NCBI RefSeq assembly: GCF_014873955.1
Contig: NZ_JADBED010000001.1
Coordinates: forward strand, 806,001 to 870,000
Reading direction: 5' to 3'
Length of the DNA stretch: 64,000 bases
DNA from: Nesterenkonia lutea
GTDB taxonomy: Bacteria > Actinomycetota > Actinomycetes > Actinomycetales > Micrococcaceae
Shown: piece after piece, positions 35,317-46,834 of the stretch
Layout: every line of letters starts with the position of its first letter
Numbering within the stretch: position 1 is the stretch's first letter
Program-made: the position numbers and the translations under genes
Notes under the pieces: model-generated
What the model was told of the DNA's origin: nothing
Database searches by the model: none
What the model saw: only the letters and a program-made list of their open reading frames with translations

Positions 35317-35886
35317 ATGATCAGTGCATCTCTGATCCAGGCAGCAGAAGGCGACGCCAACCCATTGCTTCCCAATCCCTGGGAAGCACTGGTCGTGGGA
35401 CTGGGCTTCCTGGTGCTGCTGGGCGTCGTCAAGAAATGGATTGCGCCCGCGTTCGAGAAGGCTTATCAGGCCCGCATCCACGCCATCGAAGGTGGCTTGA
35501 ACGAGGCAGAGAAGGCCAAGGCTGAGGCCGAGGCCATGAAGGCCGAGTACGAGAAGAACCTGGGCGAGGCACGTGCCGAGGCGAGCCGCCTCCGCGAGGA
35601 GGCCCGCGCCGAAGGTGCCGAGATCGTCGCCGAGCACAAGGAGAAGGCAGCCGCCGAGGCGGCCCGCATCACCGAGCAGGCTCAGCAGCAGATCGCCGCC
35701 GAGCGCGCCTCGGCCGCGAACTCGCTCAAGGCTGAGGTCGGCACGCTGGCCACGCAGCTGGCGAGCCGGATCGTGGGCGAGGCACTCGAGGACGACAACC
35801 GCTCCCAGCGCGTGGTGGATCGCTTCCTGGCCGATCTCGATGCTGATCAGTCAGCACAGGCCGGCCAGACAGGAGCAGCACAGTAA
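35317..35886 (+). CDS. atpF: ATP synthase Fo subunit b
   Basis: 189 residues. One N-terminal membrane helix (ALVVGLGFLVLLGVVKKWI, about 23-41), then a long charged Ala/Glu/Lys-rich coiled coil that forms the peripheral stalk. Stop overlaps the atpH start. The C-terminus has DRFLADLDADQSAQAGQTGAAQ, a polar tail. Confidence 0.94.
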   Translation: MISASLIQAAEGDANPLLPNPWEALVVGLGFLVLLGVVKKWIAPAFEKAYQARIHAIEGGLNEAEKAKAEAEAMKAEYEKNLGEARAEASRLREEARAEGAEIVAEHKEKAAAEAARITEQAQQQIAAERASAANSLKAEVGTLATQLASRIVGEALEDDNRSQRVVDRFLADLDADQSAQAGQTGAAQ

Positions 35887-36695
35887 TGGCAGCGGTGACC
35901 ACCGAATCCCTCGCAGCAGTGCAGCGGGAGCTCGCGGAGTCAGTGGCTCAGGCCGATCTCGAGGTCGCCGAGGAGCTCTTCGCCGCATTGGACGTTCTCG
36001 ACTCCTCGGCGGGGCTGCGTCGCAGCCTCACCGATCCGTCGCGCAGGCCGGAAGACCGGGCCGCCATGGTCCGCCGTCTCTTCGGCAGCCAGGTCAAGAG
36101 CACGACGGCGTCGGTCCTTGAGGCGCTCGTGACTCGGCGCTGGAGCCGCGAACGGGACCTGGGAGACGCCGTCGAGATCATGGCGGTGATCGTGGTGGCG
36201 GGCCAGGCCGAGCGCGAGGGACTCCGCGGACTGGAGGATCTCGAGTCTGCACTTCTGGACTTCCGTCGGACCGTGGCCTCCTCGCACGAGGTGCAGCGCG
36301 CCCTGACCGATTCCCAGGCCGGTGCAGACTCGAAGCAGCAGCTCGCTGCACGACTCACTCCCGGAGTCAGCGCACAGGCTCGGCTGCTCATCGATCGTGC
36401 TGTGACGAAACCGCGCGGGCTCCGTCCCACGCAGCTCGTCGAGCGGTTCACCGAACAGATCGCAGAACGCCAGCAGCGCTGGATCGCGCAGGTCACCGTC
36501 GCCAAAGAGCTCGACCCGGCCTATGTGCAGCGACTCGGGGCCAGCCTCGACCGTTACTTCGGCCGGGAGCTGAAACTCGACGTCGTCGTCGACCCTGCTG
36601 TGGTCGGCGGAATCCGCGTACAGGTGGGCGACGAGGTGGTCGACAGCACTGTCGCCGCCAAGCTCAATGATCTGCACCGGAAGCTGGCCAGCTAG
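35886..36695 (+). CDS. atpH: ATP synthase F1 subunit delta
   Basis: 269 residues, the longer actinobacterial form (E. coli delta has about 177). N-terminal helical bundle, C-terminal part with ASLDRYFGRELKLDVVVDPAVVGGIRVQVGDEVVDSTV (about 219-256), the characteristic delta motif GG-I/V-x-VQVGDxVxD. Joins the peripheral stalk to F1. Overlaps atpF by 1 nt. Confidence 0.94.
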   Translation: MAAVTTESLAAVQRELAESVAQADLEVAEELFAALDVLDSSAGLRRSLTDPSRRPEDRAAMVRRLFGSQVKSTTASVLEALVTRRWSRERDLGDAVEIMAVIVVAGQAEREGLRGLEDLESALLDFRRTVASSHEVQRALTDSQAGADSKQQLAARLTPGVSAQARLLIDRAVTKPRGLRPTQLVERFTEQIAERQQRWIAQVTVAKELDPAYVQRLGASLDRYFGRELKLDVVVDPAVVGGIRVQVGDEVVDSTVAAKLNDLHRKLAS

Positions 36696-36786
36696 TCTTC
36701 ACAGAAGACCTAGCTCACATATACGTGAATCTTTGAACCACCCGGCCGCACACCGCGGCCATGACTGAGGAGAGCAGGGACTGCAG

Positions 36787-38415
36787 ATGGCCGACTTGAC
36801 CATCAACGCCGACGACGTCCGCAACGCCTTGAACGAGTTCGCCGCGTCCTACGACCCCGGAAGCGCCGAGCGCGTCGAGGTCGGACGTGTGATCTCCGCG
36901 GCTGACGGCATCGCTCGAGTCGAGGGACTTCCCTCGACCATGGCTAACGAACTTCTTCGCTTTGAAGACGGCACCCTGGGCCTGGCCCAGAACCTCGACA
37001 CCCGAGAGATCGGCGTCGTGATCCTCGGTGAGTTCTCCGGCATCGAAGAGGGCCAGGAAGTCACGGGCACCGGCGAGGTGCTCTCCGTGCCCGTGGGTGA
37101 CGAATTCCTGGGTCGCGTGGTCGACCCGCTGGGCAAGCCCATCGACGACAAGGGCGAGATCACTCCGGAGGGGCGCCGTCCGATGGAGCTTCAGGCTCCC
37201 TCAGTGGTGCAGCGCAAGTCTGTGCATGAGCCGCTGCAGACCGGCATCAAGGCGATCGACGCCATGATCCCGATCGGCCGCGGTCAGCGTCAGCTGATCA
37301 TCGGGGACCGCCAGACCGGCAAGACCGCCATCGCGATCGACGCCATCCTGAACCAGAAGGCGAACTGGGAGTCCGGCGACGTCGCCAAGCAGGTCCGCTG
37401 CGTCTACGTGGCAGTGGGCCAGAAGGCGTCCACCATCGCCGCGGTGCGGCAGACCCTCGAAGAGCGCGGCGCGCTGGAGTACACCACGATCGTGGCCTCC
37501 CCGGCGTCTGATCCCGCCGGCTACAAGTACTTGGCACCGTTCGCCGGTTCGGCCATCGGCCAGCACTGGATGTACGGCGGCAAGCACGTGCTGATCGTCT
37601 TTGATGATCTCTCCAAGCAGGCCGAGGCCTACCGCGCGGTCTCGCTGCTGCTGCGTCGGCCACCGGGACGCGAAGCGTTCCCCGGCGACGTGTTCTACCT
37701 CCACTCCCGTCTGCTCGAGCGCTGTGCCAAGCTCTCCGATGAGCTCGGCGCGGGATCGATGACCGGGCTCCCGCTCATCGAGACCAAGGCGAACGACGTC
37801 TCGGCGTACATTCCGACCAACGTCATCTCCATCACCGACGGGCAGATCTTCCTGCAGTCGGACCTCTTCAACGCCAACCAGCGTCCGGCAGTCGACGTGG
37901 GCATCTCGGTGTCCCGCGTGGGTGGCGCGGCGCAGGTCAAGGCCATGAAGAAGGTCTCCGGCACGCTGAAGCTGGACCTCGCGCAGTACCGCGACATGCA
38001 GGCCTTCGCGATGTTCGCCTCGGACCTGGATCCCGCCACCCGCCAGCAGCTGGTGCGCGGCGAGCGGCAGACCGAGCTGCTCAAGCAGGCCCAGTACACG
38101 CCGTACCCGATCGAGGATCAGGTCGCCTCGATCTGGACCGGCTCCCAGGGCCACCTGGACGATGTCGAGACCGCAGACATCAAGCGCTTCGAGACGGACT
38201 GGTTGGACTACCTGCGACGCAAGACCAACGTGCTGACCAACATCGCCGCCTCGGGCAAGCTCGAGGACGACACGGTCAGCGCACTGAAGGAGGCGATGGC
38301 GGCTTTCAAGAAGGAGTTCCACGCCGAAGGTGCAGAGTCCCTCGTGGGCAGCGAGCAGACCGAAGCGATGTCCGCCGACGAGATCAGCCAGGAAGAGATT
38401 CCTGCACGAAGCTGA
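36787..38415 (+). CDS. atpA: ATP synthase F1 subunit alpha
   Basis: 542 residues. Non-catalytic nucleotide-binding subunit with P-loop [15 protein letters not shown] (about 174-188) and [43 protein letters not shown]. Beta-barrel, nucleotide and helical domains in order. The C-terminal tail after about residue 510 is acidic and variable. AGGAGAGCAGGGACTGCAG precedes the start. Confidence 0.97.
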   Translation: MADLTINADDVRNALNEFAASYDPGSAERVEVGRVISAADGIARVEGLPSTMANELLRFEDGTLGLAQNLDTREIGVVILGEFSGIEEGQEVTGTGEVLSVPVGDEFLGRVVDPLGKPIDDKGEITPEGRRPMELQAPSVVQRKSVHEPLQTGIKAIDAMIPIGRGQRQLIIGDRQTGKTAIAIDAILNQKANWESGDVAKQVRCVYVAVGQKASTIAAVRQTLEERGALEYTTIVASPASDPAGYKYLAPFAGSAIGQHWMYGGKHVLIVFDDLSKQAEAYRAVSLLLRRPPGREAFPGDVFYLHSRLLERCAKLSDELGAGSMTGLPLIETKANDVSAYIPTNVISITDGQIFLQSDLFNANQRPAVDVGISVSRVGGAAQVKAMKKVSGTLKLDLAQYRDMQAFAMFASDLDPATRQQLVRGERQTELLKQAQYTPYPIEDQVASIWTGSQGHLDDVETADIKRFETDWLDYLRRKTNVLTNIAASGKLEDDTVSALKEAMAAFKKEFHAEGAESLVGSEQTEAMSADEISQEEIPARS

Positions 38416-38469
38416 GGTCACCTCAGCTGAGCGGAATCACTTGCTGGACGACATCAGGGAAGGACAAGC

Positions 38470-39363
38470 ATGGGAGCCCAGATCCGGGTCTACCGTCAGA
38501 AGATCGCATCGACTTCGTCGATGAAGAAGATCTTCAAGGCGATGGAGCTGATCGCGACCTCGCGCATCGGCAAGGCACGCAGCCGTGCGCGTGCGGCCTC
38601 GCCATACGCGGACGCCATCACTCGCGCGGTCTCCGCCGTGGCCTCGCAGAACGACATCGATCATGTGCTGACCACGAAGGTGGAGAACCCCACCCGCGCG
38701 GCAGTGCTGATCCTCACCAGCGACCGCGGTCTTGCCGGCGCCTACTCCACGAACGTGCTCAAGCGGGGCGAAGCCCTGACCAAGCGTCTGCGTGAAGATG
38801 GCAAGGAAGTCCGTCCCTACCTCTATGGACGCAAGGCTCAGGCGTTCTACGACTTCCGCGAGCGGGAGTATGACCAGGTATGGACAGGGAACACGGACGC
38901 CCCCGAGGTGGAACGAGCGCAGGAGATCGGCCGCACGCTGGTTGATCGCTTCCTGCAGCCCACTGAGGAGGACGGCGTGGATGAGCTCTACCTCGTCTAC
39001 ACCGAGTTCCAGTCCATGGTGAAGCAGGAGCCCGTGGCGCGACGTCTGCTGCCACTGGCCTTCGTGGAGCAGGACGATGAGGCGGCACATGAGCCCACTG
39101 CGCTCTACGACTTCGAGCCGAACCCCGAGGAGGTGCTCGATGCGCTGCTCCCGCGGTACATCGAGTCCAAGATCTTCGCGGCGATGCTCGAAGCCTCGGC
39201 CTCCGAGCTCGCGGCACGTCAGCGGGCGATGAAGTCTGCGGCCGACAACGCCGACGACCTCATCAAGAAGTACACCCTGTTGCGCAACAACGCTCGCCAG
39301 GCAGAGATCACCCAGGAGCTCAGTGAGCTCATCGCGGGTGCCGATGCCTTGGCGGCGAGCTAG
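38470..39363 (+). CDS. atpG: ATP synthase F1 subunit gamma
   Basis: 297 residues, central rotor shaft. N-terminal helix [36 protein letters not shown] and C-terminal helix with [39 protein letters not shown] are the conserved coiled-coil pair. The middle Rossmann-like domain has [20 protein letters not shown]. Confidence 0.96.
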   Translation: MGAQIRVYRQKIASTSSMKKIFKAMELIATSRIGKARSRARAASPYADAITRAVSAVASQNDIDHVLTTKVENPTRAAVLILTSDRGLAGAYSTNVLKRGEALTKRLREDGKEVRPYLYGRKAQAFYDFREREYDQVWTGNTDAPEVERAQEIGRTLVDRFLQPTEEDGVDELYLVYTEFQSMVKQEPVARRLLPLAFVEQDDEAAHEPTALYDFEPNPEEVLDALLPRYIESKIFAAMLEASASELAARQRAMKSAADNADDLIKKYTLLRNNARQAEITQELSELIAGADALAAS

Positions 39364-39401
39364 CCCACGGGTGTACTCCCGCAGGCCAATAGACGTTTTG
39401 A

Positions 39402-40892
<1,491 letters not shown>

Positions 40893-40894
40893 TC

Positions 40895-41161
40895 ATGGCT
40901 GAACTCGACGTCCAGGTGGTCGCCAGCGACCACGCGGTCTGGTCCGGCGCCGCCAAGTCAGTGCGCGGGCGCACGGTGGAGGGCGACATGGGAATCCTTC
41001 CAGGTCACACTCCGGTGCTCTCGCTGCTGGCGGAGGGGGAGCTGCTCATCGATCCCGTCGAGGGCGCTCCCATCAGGGCCAGGGTCAACGGCGGGTTCTT
41101 CTCCGTGGACTCGGACCGGGTGACGATCGTCGCCGATGATGCCGAGCTCGTCGAGGACTGA
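40895..41161 (+). CDS. atpC: ATP synthase F1 subunit epsilon (short form)
   Basis: 88 residues, consisting only of the N-terminal beta-sandwich (VQVVASDHAVWSGAAKSVRG...EGDMGILPGHTPVLSLL). The C-terminal two-helix domain that regulates ATP hydrolysis in E. coli epsilon (about 139 residues) is absent; the protein ends ADDAELVED. ATG starts 3 nt after the atpD stop. End of the operon, followed by a strong terminator. Confidence 0.94.
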   Translation: MAELDVQVVASDHAVWSGAAKSVRGRTVEGDMGILPGHTPVLSLLAEGELLIDPVEGAPIRARVNGGFFSVDSDRVTIVADDAELVED

Positions 41162-41192
41162 GCCGAGGCTCTGACGAGCTGACGACACATGC

Positions 41193-41233
41193 GAGCGGGC
41201 CCCGATCTCCATCATGGAGGGCGGGGCCCGCTC
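41193..41233. terminator. Bidirectional terminator between atpC and nucS
   Basis: Perfect 12-bp stem GAGCGGGCCCCG/CGGGGCCCGCTC with a 17-nt loop between the convergent atpC and nucS genes. Confidence 0.85.
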
Positions 41234-41272
41234 GTGTCTGCAACAGGCGACGGTGTCGGGTTCTGGGGCTCT

Positions 41273-41965
41273 CTAGAAGAGCCGGGAGTCGGCGTCGTCG
41301 ACGCCGCGCATCGCGTCATAGTCCAGAACCAGGCAGCGAATGCCACGGTCCTCCGCGAGGGTGCGCGCCTGCGGCTTGATCTGCTGGGCGGCGAACACTC
41401 CCTGCACCGGTGTCAGCAGGGGGTCACGGTTCAGCAGCTCCAGATAGCGGGTGAGCTGCTCCACGCCATCGATGTCGCCACGGCGCTTGAGCTCCACGGC
41501 GACATGGCCCTGGGGCCCGCGCGCGAGAAGGTCCACCGGGCCGATGGGAGTGGGATGCTCTCGGCGGATGAGTCGGTGGCCGGCGCCGAGAAGCTCGATC
41601 TGCTCCGCGAGGAGGCGCTGCAGATCGGATTCCACGCCGTCCTTGACGAGCCCGGGATCCACGCCGAGGTCGTGGGAGACCTCTTCATGGACCTCGCTGA
41701 TCAGGATGCTCAGCGTGTCATCGGTCTTGGTGGCGGAGACTGTCCAGACCTCGATGATGCCGGCTTCGCGCTGCTCGGGATCCGGGTCGGTCACGCGCAG
41801 GGTGGCCGGCGGGGACATCCAGTTCAGCGGTTTATAGGACCCGCCGTCTGAGTGGATGAGCACGCCGCCGTCGGCCTTGACCATCAGCAGGCGCGTCGCC
41901 TGGGCCAGATGGGCGTTGAGCCGGCCGGAATATGACACTGAACAGGTCGCAATCACCAATCGCAC
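41273..41965 (-). CDS. nucS: Mismatch-specific endonuclease NucS/EndoMS
   Basis: 230 residues from GTG 41965. This start gives the family N-terminus [16 protein letters not shown], and a TAGGAT -10 box lies 8 nt upstream. RecB-like nuclease cutting mismatched DNA, the non-MutSL mismatch repair enzyme of actinobacteria and archaea. Catalytic elements [22 protein letters not shown] (Asp, ExK). C-terminal RLF matches the beta-clamp-binding tail of the family. Convergent with the atp operon, as in other actinobacteria. Confidence 0.94.
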   Translation of the reverse strand: MRLVIATCSVSYSGRLNAHLAQATRLLMVKADGGVLIHSDGGSYKPLNWMSPPATLRVTDPDPEQREAGIIEVWTVSATKTDDTLSILISEVHEEVSHDLGVDPGLVKDGVESDLQRLLAEQIELLGAGHRLIRREHPTPIGPVDLLARGPQGHVAVELKRRGDIDGVEQLTRYLELLNRDPLLTPVQGVFAAQQIKPQARTLAEDRGIRCLVLDYDAMRGVDDADSRLF

Positions 41966-41973
41966 GGTGCCTG

Positions 41974-41979
41974 ATCCTA
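41974..41979 (-). promoter_or_regulatory. -10 box of nucS
   Basis: TAGGAT on the minus strand, 8 nt before the GTG start, suggests a leaderless or nearly leaderless transcript. Confidence 0.4.
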
Positions 41980-42045
41980 CCCGTTCCATGGACTGGGGAG
42001 CGCATCGTGCCCGCGTCGGCGGCGATCACCTGGAACAATGGACCC

Positions 42046-42357
42046 ATGGCGAAGTCAGCGAAGGGGCCCGGCAGGCGCGGGTCGAAGTGGCAGCGCGAGC
42101 ACAGGCCGCTCTCCGCAGGGGTCTTCGGTCCGGGTGCCTTCGCCACGGGGACTGTGCGCCGCAGAGACGGGGAGTACCACGTCCGGCACATCTCCGCCTC
42201 GGCCGCACAGAAGCAGTACACCTGTCCGGGGTGTCACCTGCCCGTCTCCGCCGGCACCGCGCATGTGGTGGCCTGGCGGGCCGACTCCATCTTCGGCGAT
42301 GAGCACGCCGCCGCCGAGCGCCGCCACTGGCACAGCCACTGCTGGCGGATAGGCTGA
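42046..42357 (+). CDS. Conserved actinobacterial zinc-ribbon-like protein
   Basis: 103 residues from ATG 42046; the longer frame reaches into the nucS start and is not needed. Basic N-terminus (GPGRRGSKWQREHRP), then YTCPGCHLPVSAGTAHVVAW (about 63-82) and ERRHWHSHCW at the C-terminus. The Cys-x2-Cys pair with a His/Cys cluster suggests one metal site. Family members are often misnamed ATP/GTP-binding proteins, but no P-loop is present. Function unknown. Diverges from nucS with about 80 bp between starts. Confidence 0.75.
   Translation: MAKSAKGPGRRGSKWQREHRPLSAGVFGPGAFATGTVRRRDGEYHVRHISASAAQKQYTCPGCHLPVSAGTAHVVAWRADSIFGDEHAAAERRHWHSHCWRIG
42350..42355 (+). promoter_or_regulatory. -10 box of the alpha/beta hydrolase gene
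   Basis: TAGGCT 6 nt before the ATG at 42362, overlapping the last codons of the preceding gene. Confidence 0.4.
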
Positions 42358-42361
42358 ACTC

Positions 42362-43138
42362 ATGTCTGCTGACCGCTTTGAGTACACCGAAGTCCAGGAT
42401 GAAGAGCTCGGGCCCAAGTCCGTGCTGCCCGCCCGGCGTGAGGAGATCACGCTGGAGACCGAGGACGGACTCAGCCTCCTCGGCGAGCTGGCGCTGCCCC
42501 TGCATGTCAGACCCGAGGCCACTCTGGTGACGTTTCACCCGCTGCCCACCCATGGCGGCTTCATGGATTCGCACCTCTACAAGAAGGCCGCCTACCGGCT
42601 CCCCGCCCTGGCGGACATCGCCGTGCTGCGCTTCAACACCCGCGGCACCAGCTCACCGCGCGGAACCTCGGAGGGCGAGTTCTCCGACGGGATCGATGAG
42701 CGTCATGACGTCGCCGCAGCGGTGCGCTTCGCCGTTGAGCGCGAGCTGCCCAACCGCTGGATGCTGGGGTGGTCCTTCGGCACCGAACTGGTGCTCAGAC
42801 ACGGCACCGAAGAGCCGGCGCGCTCGGGCACCCAGGGCGGCATCCTGCTCTCCCCGCCGCTGCACCGCGCTTCGGAGGAGGACCTGCGGGCCTGGAACGA
42901 GGATGGCCGGCCGCTGCGGGTGCTCGTGCCGGAGCACGACGACTTTCTCAAGCCTGACGAGGCCCGGCAGCGGTTCGCGCCGGTGTCCCAGGCGCAGCTG
43001 CGAGCAGTCGAAGGTGCCAAGCACCTCTGGGTGGGGGAGCGCTACTCCAGACTTGTGCTGGAGGACATCGCCTCCACGGTGCTCGGGGTCACTGCGGACC
43101 TGCCCACCACGTGGACAGGGCCGATGGCCTCGGAGTGA
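42362..43138 (+). CDS. Alpha/beta-hydrolase fold protein
   Basis: 258 residues. Serine-hydrolase nucleophile elbow GWSFG (about 140-144), FHPLPTHGGFMDSHLYKKAAYRLP oxyanion region, FNTRGTSSPRG, and late His in GAKHLWVGERY (about 226-236). It matches the YdeN/dienelactone-hydrolase-like cytosolic alpha/beta hydrolases that act on unknown small esters. Convergent with the AI-2E transporter gene; a hairpin lies between. Confidence 0.82.
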   Translation: MSADRFEYTEVQDEELGPKSVLPARREEITLETEDGLSLLGELALPLHVRPEATLVTFHPLPTHGGFMDSHLYKKAAYRLPALADIAVLRFNTRGTSSPRGTSEGEFSDGIDERHDVAAAVRFAVERELPNRWMLGWSFGTELVLRHGTEEPARSGTQGGILLSPPLHRASEEDLRAWNEDGRPLRVLVPEHDDFLKPDEARQRFAPVSQAQLRAVEGAKHLWVGERYSRLVLEDIASTVLGVTADLPTTWTGPMASE

Positions 43139-43148
43139 CCGAGGACTC

Positions 43149-43206
43149 GCGGCCGGGACTGCGGGCCGCCGTCGGCATCACGGCCCGCGGCCGGGACTGC
43201 GGGCCG
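43149..43206. terminator. GC-rich hairpin and 20-bp direct repeat between convergent genes
   Basis: GCGGGCCG (43161-43168) pairs with CGGCCCGC (43181-43188). GCGGCCGGGACTGCGGGCCG occurs twice (43149-43168 and 43187-43206). Probably a bidirectional terminator. Confidence 0.6.
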
Positions 43207-43223
43207 AACCGGCTGGGACCGGG

Positions 43224-44447
43224 CTAGCGCGCGTCCTGGCGTCGAATGAGGACCTCTCGGGTCAGCAGCATCACTGCGGCGGCGGTGGGTATCGCCATGA
43301 GGGCGCCCAGCACGCCCAGCAGAGTGCCCCCAGCGATCACCGAGATCACCACGACGGCGGCCGGGATCCGGACGGCACGAGCCATGATGCGCGGCGAGAC
43401 CAGGTAGGCCTCCACCTGCAGGTAGACGAAGTAGATCGCGGCGAAGGTCGCGGCCGTCTGCCAGTCCACGGTCAGTCCCACGAGGGTCACCAGCGTGCCG
43501 CCGGTGACCGGACCCACCAGCGGGATGAACGCCAGCACGCCAGCCACCACGGCGAAGAGCACGCCGAAGGGCACGCCGGCGATGCTGATGGCGATGAAGG
43601 CCACGATGCCGTTGAGCACGGCGACGAAGGCCTGGCCCATCACGTAGTGGCCCACCCCGTCCAGGATGCGGTCGCCCAGGTGCTGGACCCGCTCACGGCT
43701 GGAGCGGGGGACCAGCCGGTAGCCCCAGGCTGTCATGACGGGCAGCGAGGCCAGGAAGTAGATCGCCAGCACGAAGACCACCAGGGCGCCGAGTCCGGTG
43801 GTCAGGATCGCGGTTCCCACGCCGTACAGTCCGCCCAAGGCGTTGGTGAGGTTCCCCGGATCCGAGAGGAAGCGGTTGACCTCAGTGTTGATGATCTCCT
43901 GGACCTCGAAGTCGTCCTCGACGCGTTCGAACCACTCAGACCCCAGGATGTCGTCGACCAGGCCGGGCAGCGAGCCCAGGAAGGTGCTGGTCTGCTCAGC
44001 CACCATGGGCGCGAGATCGGCGATCACCGTCGCGACGAGACCGAGGAAGACCGTGAGCGTGATCAGGACCCCGGCGGGGCGCGGGACGCCGGCGCGTTCG
44101 AGGCTGCGCACCACAGGATCCAGCCCGATGGCGATGAACAGTGCCGCTGCGATCCACACCAGCAGCTGCGCATTCGCCTGCGCCACATAGAAGACGAGCA
44201 GCGCCAGCCCGACTCCCAGTGCCAGCATGAAGCCCGTGTAGATCGGACGGGAGGCATAGGAGGCGGCCTTCTCCATGGTTCCGGTCGCGACAGGTGGAAG
44301 TCCGTACTGATCCAGCTCAGGGGCGGGGCGGCGTGGAGCGCGGCGTGCGGGTCGCCCGGAGGTGCGGCCCAGACGCGGCAGCCGGTAGCGGCGCACCAGA
44401 CCCCGAAGACGTGCTCTCGGCTGAGGGTCCTGCTCGGAGTCTCTCAC
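43224..44447 (-). CDS. AI-2E family transporter (PerM/YdiK-like)
   Basis: 407 residues with about eight membrane helices. Family signature near 275-330: GVLFAVVAGVLAFIPLVGPVTGGTLVTLVGL. Basic Arg/Pro-rich N-terminus of about 55 residues. AI-2 or other export functions are assigned only to some members, so the substrate here is unknown. It diverges from the large acidic membrane protein with about 156 bp between starts; an AT-rich stretch with TATTCT at 44555-44560 is a likely -10. Confidence 0.85.
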   Translation of the reverse strand: MRDSEQDPQPRARLRGLVRRYRLPRLGRTSGRPARRAPRRPAPELDQYGLPPVATGTMEKAASYASRPIYTGFMLALGVGLALLVFYVAQANAQLLVWIAAALFIAIGLDPVVRSLERAGVPRPAGVLITLTVFLGLVATVIADLAPMVAEQTSTFLGSLPGLVDDILGSEWFERVEDDFEVQEIINTEVNRFLSDPGNLTNALGGLYGVGTAILTTGLGALVVFVLAIYFLASLPVMTAWGYRLVPRSSRERVQHLGDRILDGVGHYVMGQAFVAVLNGIVAFIAISIAGVPFGVLFAVVAGVLAFIPLVGPVTGGTLVTLVGLTVDWQTAATFAAIYFVYLQVEAYLVSPRIMARAVRIPAAVVVISVIAGGTLLGVLGALMAIPTAAAVMLLTREVLIRRQDAR

Positions 44448-44603
44448 GCTGTCAGCCTATCCATCCCTGTCCCATCCCGGTGTCTGGGAACGCGCACACG
44501 ACGGTCCTCGCCGTTCAGCGGACGCCCAGACTGTGATCTTATCGTTATCTTCGGTATTCTAGACTGCTGAACCCTCGCCTCCTCGATCAAGGACTTCTCA
44601 CCC

Positions 44604-46766
44604 GTGCGTTTTCCCGCTTCCATCATCGCCTTCATCCTCGGTCTGCTCCTCGCAGGCCTCGGTGTCGGCCTGCTCACCGTCTGGTCCTCCGACGAGGTCC
44701 CCACCGCGCAGAGCCAGGAGGTGGACGAGGCGCCGCTGACTGTGATCAGCGACGATCTGATCGACGTCGAGGCGGGGCGTGAAGAGTTCACCGTCGACGC
44801 AGAGGGTGAGTTCACCATCGCCCTTGCCCGCACCCAGGACATCGAGGCCTGGGTCGGGGACGCCGCACATGTGCGGATCGGCCAGGTCCAGGAGGGCCAG
44901 GACGATGCTGAGGCCACCATCGAGACGGAGTTCATCGAGGGAGAGGCCACTGTGCCGGACCCCGCCGATTCGGACCTGTGGGTCGCGAGTGAGACCACGG
45001 AGGGGGACCTCCGCTACGGCTGGAGTGCTCCGGATGACAGCGGCGACTGGAGCCTGCTGATGTTCCGGGACGGCGAGGAGCCTGCACCGAGCAGCGTCAG
45101 CGTCGAGCTCGAGGAGGACCCCGATACTGTGCTGGGAACTGTGCTGATCGTCCTCGGTGCGCTGATCATCCTTCTGGGCGTCTTCCTGCTGCTCCGCTCG
45201 CGGAAGACCGCTCGTCATGAGCAGGCCGAGCCGACCAGGCGGAGGGCCGCAGCACCCGTCTCCTCAGCAGCCGCATCGGCGACCGCGTCCGCCGGAACCG
45301 TCGGCGCCGCGCAGGATTCCAGCGAGCATCGCGCCCAGGAGCGGGGGGCCGCCGGTCACAACAGGCCTGAGCATGGTGCCACCGTGGTGAACAGCACCGA
45401 CGCGGACTTGACCCACGGTCAGGACGCGCATTCCCAGGCAGACCTCACGGAGGACGAGATGACCGCGGATCAGCGTTCCGAAGACCCGGCCGATGACGAG
45501 CTGACCGGAGTCCTGGGCTCGATCTCGAGCACCGAGAGCACCTACACCCCGGAGGCGCTCGAGGACGAAGACCCCGAGTCCACCGGCACCATCGAGCCGG
45601 TCGATCCCGAGGCGTCCGACACTTCCGAGACCCCTGACTCAGACGACACCGGAGATGCCGACGGGCAGCAGCGCAGCTGGCGCAGCCGCTCGGTGGCCAC
45701 CGCCGCGGCCCTCGCTGTGGCGTTGAGCCCTGCCGTGGTCCTCGCCGACGCGCAGGAGGAGCCCGACGCTGAGGAGAGCTCGCAGTCGGATCCGGCTGAG
45801 GGTGACGCGGCAGAAGGAGATGACGCCGCAGGCGATGAGACTGAGGGTGACGAGGTGGAGGCAGAGGAGGTCGACCCGGAAGAGGGCGCCGATTCCGGAT
45901 ATTCGGTGCTGCTGGAGTCCCAGCTGCAGAGCATCATCGATGACATCGCAGAGCGGACGGAGGAAGCTGACGCCGAGTTCGACGCCGAGCTTCTCGCTCC
46001 CCGCGTCTCCGGCAACGCCGAGACGGTCCGCGAGCTGACCTACCGCAACCACGAGCTCGATGAGGACGTCATGCCCGACCCCATCGGGACGGAGATCCTC
46101 AGCGCGGCGGTCACCTCGGGGACCGAGTTCCCTCGCCAGGCCGTGGTCATCACCCAGGAGGCCGAGGCGGAGATTCCTCAGGTGCTGGTCATCGAGCAGG
46201 CGTCGGCCCGCGAGAACTATGAGCTCACCCAGGCCGTGCTGATGGTCCCCGGCACCGAGTTCCCCGCCATCTCGGCGGAGGACGGCGGCGTCGAGTCGAT
46301 CGAGCCCACTGATGATGAGGCGCTCTTCGCGGCGAACCACGCCATGGAGCGCGTGGCGGTCTTCCTGAACAACAGCGAGTACTACTTCGGCATGCATGTG
46401 GAGGAGAACGCGTATATCGAGGACCTTCAGTCCTATCAGGACGAGCTGCGCGAGAGCGCGGAGGACCTGGAGATCTCCTACACCCGCCCGCTCATCGGTG
46501 AGGGTTCCACCGCGATGCGGCTTCCCGACGGCTCGGTGCTGGCCGTGGGCAGCTTCGACTCGACCACTCAGCTGCGTCCGGAGGACGGGGCCTCGATCAA
46601 CCTCTCCGGGGTCAGTGCTGAGCTGGCAGAGACCGAGTCCACCACGGCCGACACTGACATCATCAACCGTGAATCGATGATCCTGCACATCCCCGCCGAG
46701 GAGGGTGAGCAGGTCGTGGTGCTCGGAGTCCACGATATTGTGAACGAGGTCAACATCCTCGACTGA
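44604..46766 (+). CDS. Large acidic membrane-anchored protein, unknown function
   Basis: 720 residues, very rich in Asp and Glu. Hydrophobic helix at 7-27 (IIAFILGLLLAGLGVGLLTVW), then an extracytoplasmic domain of about 145 residues, a second helix at about 174-197 (VLGTVLIVLGALIILLGVFLLL), a long low-complexity acidic linker (200-360), and a third hydrophobic, signal-like segment (about 363-383, SVATAAALAVALSPAVVLADA). A C-terminal globular region follows (about 430-715). The layout suggests two exported domains joined by a cytoplasmic linker. I recognise no enzyme motif. GTG start; followed 68 bp later by the thioredoxin-TPR gene. Confidence 0.7.
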   Translation: MRFPASIIAFILGLLLAGLGVGLLTVWSSDEVPTAQSQEVDEAPLTVISDDLIDVEAGREEFTVDAEGEFTIALARTQDIEAWVGDAAHVRIGQVQEGQDDAEATIETEFIEGEATVPDPADSDLWVASETTEGDLRYGWSAPDDSGDWSLLMFRDGEEPAPSSVSVELEEDPDTVLGTVLIVLGALIILLGVFLLLRSRKTARHEQAEPTRRRAAAPVSSAAASATASAGTVGAAQDSSEHRAQERGAAGHNRPEHGATVVNSTDADLTHGQDAHSQADLTEDEMTADQRSEDPADDELTGVLGSISSTESTYTPEALEDEDPESTGTIEPVDPEASDTSETPDSDDTGDADGQQRSWRSRSVATAAALAVALSPAVVLADAQEEPDAEESSQSDPAEGDAAEGDDAAGDETEGDEVEAEEVDPEEGADSGYSVLLESQLQSIIDDIAERTEEADAEFDAELLAPRVSGNAETVRELTYRNHELDEDVMPDPIGTEILSAAVTSGTEFPRQAVVITQEAEAEIPQVLVIEQASARENYELTQAVLMVPGTEFPAISAEDGGVESIEPTDDEALFAANHAMERVAVFLNNSEYYFGMHVEENAYIEDLQSYQDELRESAEDLEISYTRPLIGEGSTAMRLPDGSVLAVGSFDSTTQLRPEDGASINLSGVSAELAETESTTADTDIINRESMILHIPAEEGEQVVVLGVHDIVNEVNILD

Positions 46767-46834
46767 TCCCCGTTGTGGGAGATCGGTCCCGAGGACCGCA
46801 ACGAAGGACGCCGACGCGCAAGGAGAGAGCTGCA

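Noticed and set aside
42552..44570. 672-residue plus-strand frame over the hydrolase and AI-2E genes
   Set aside because: Runs out of frame through one supported gene and antisense to another; composition is His/Gln/Asp-rich shadow.
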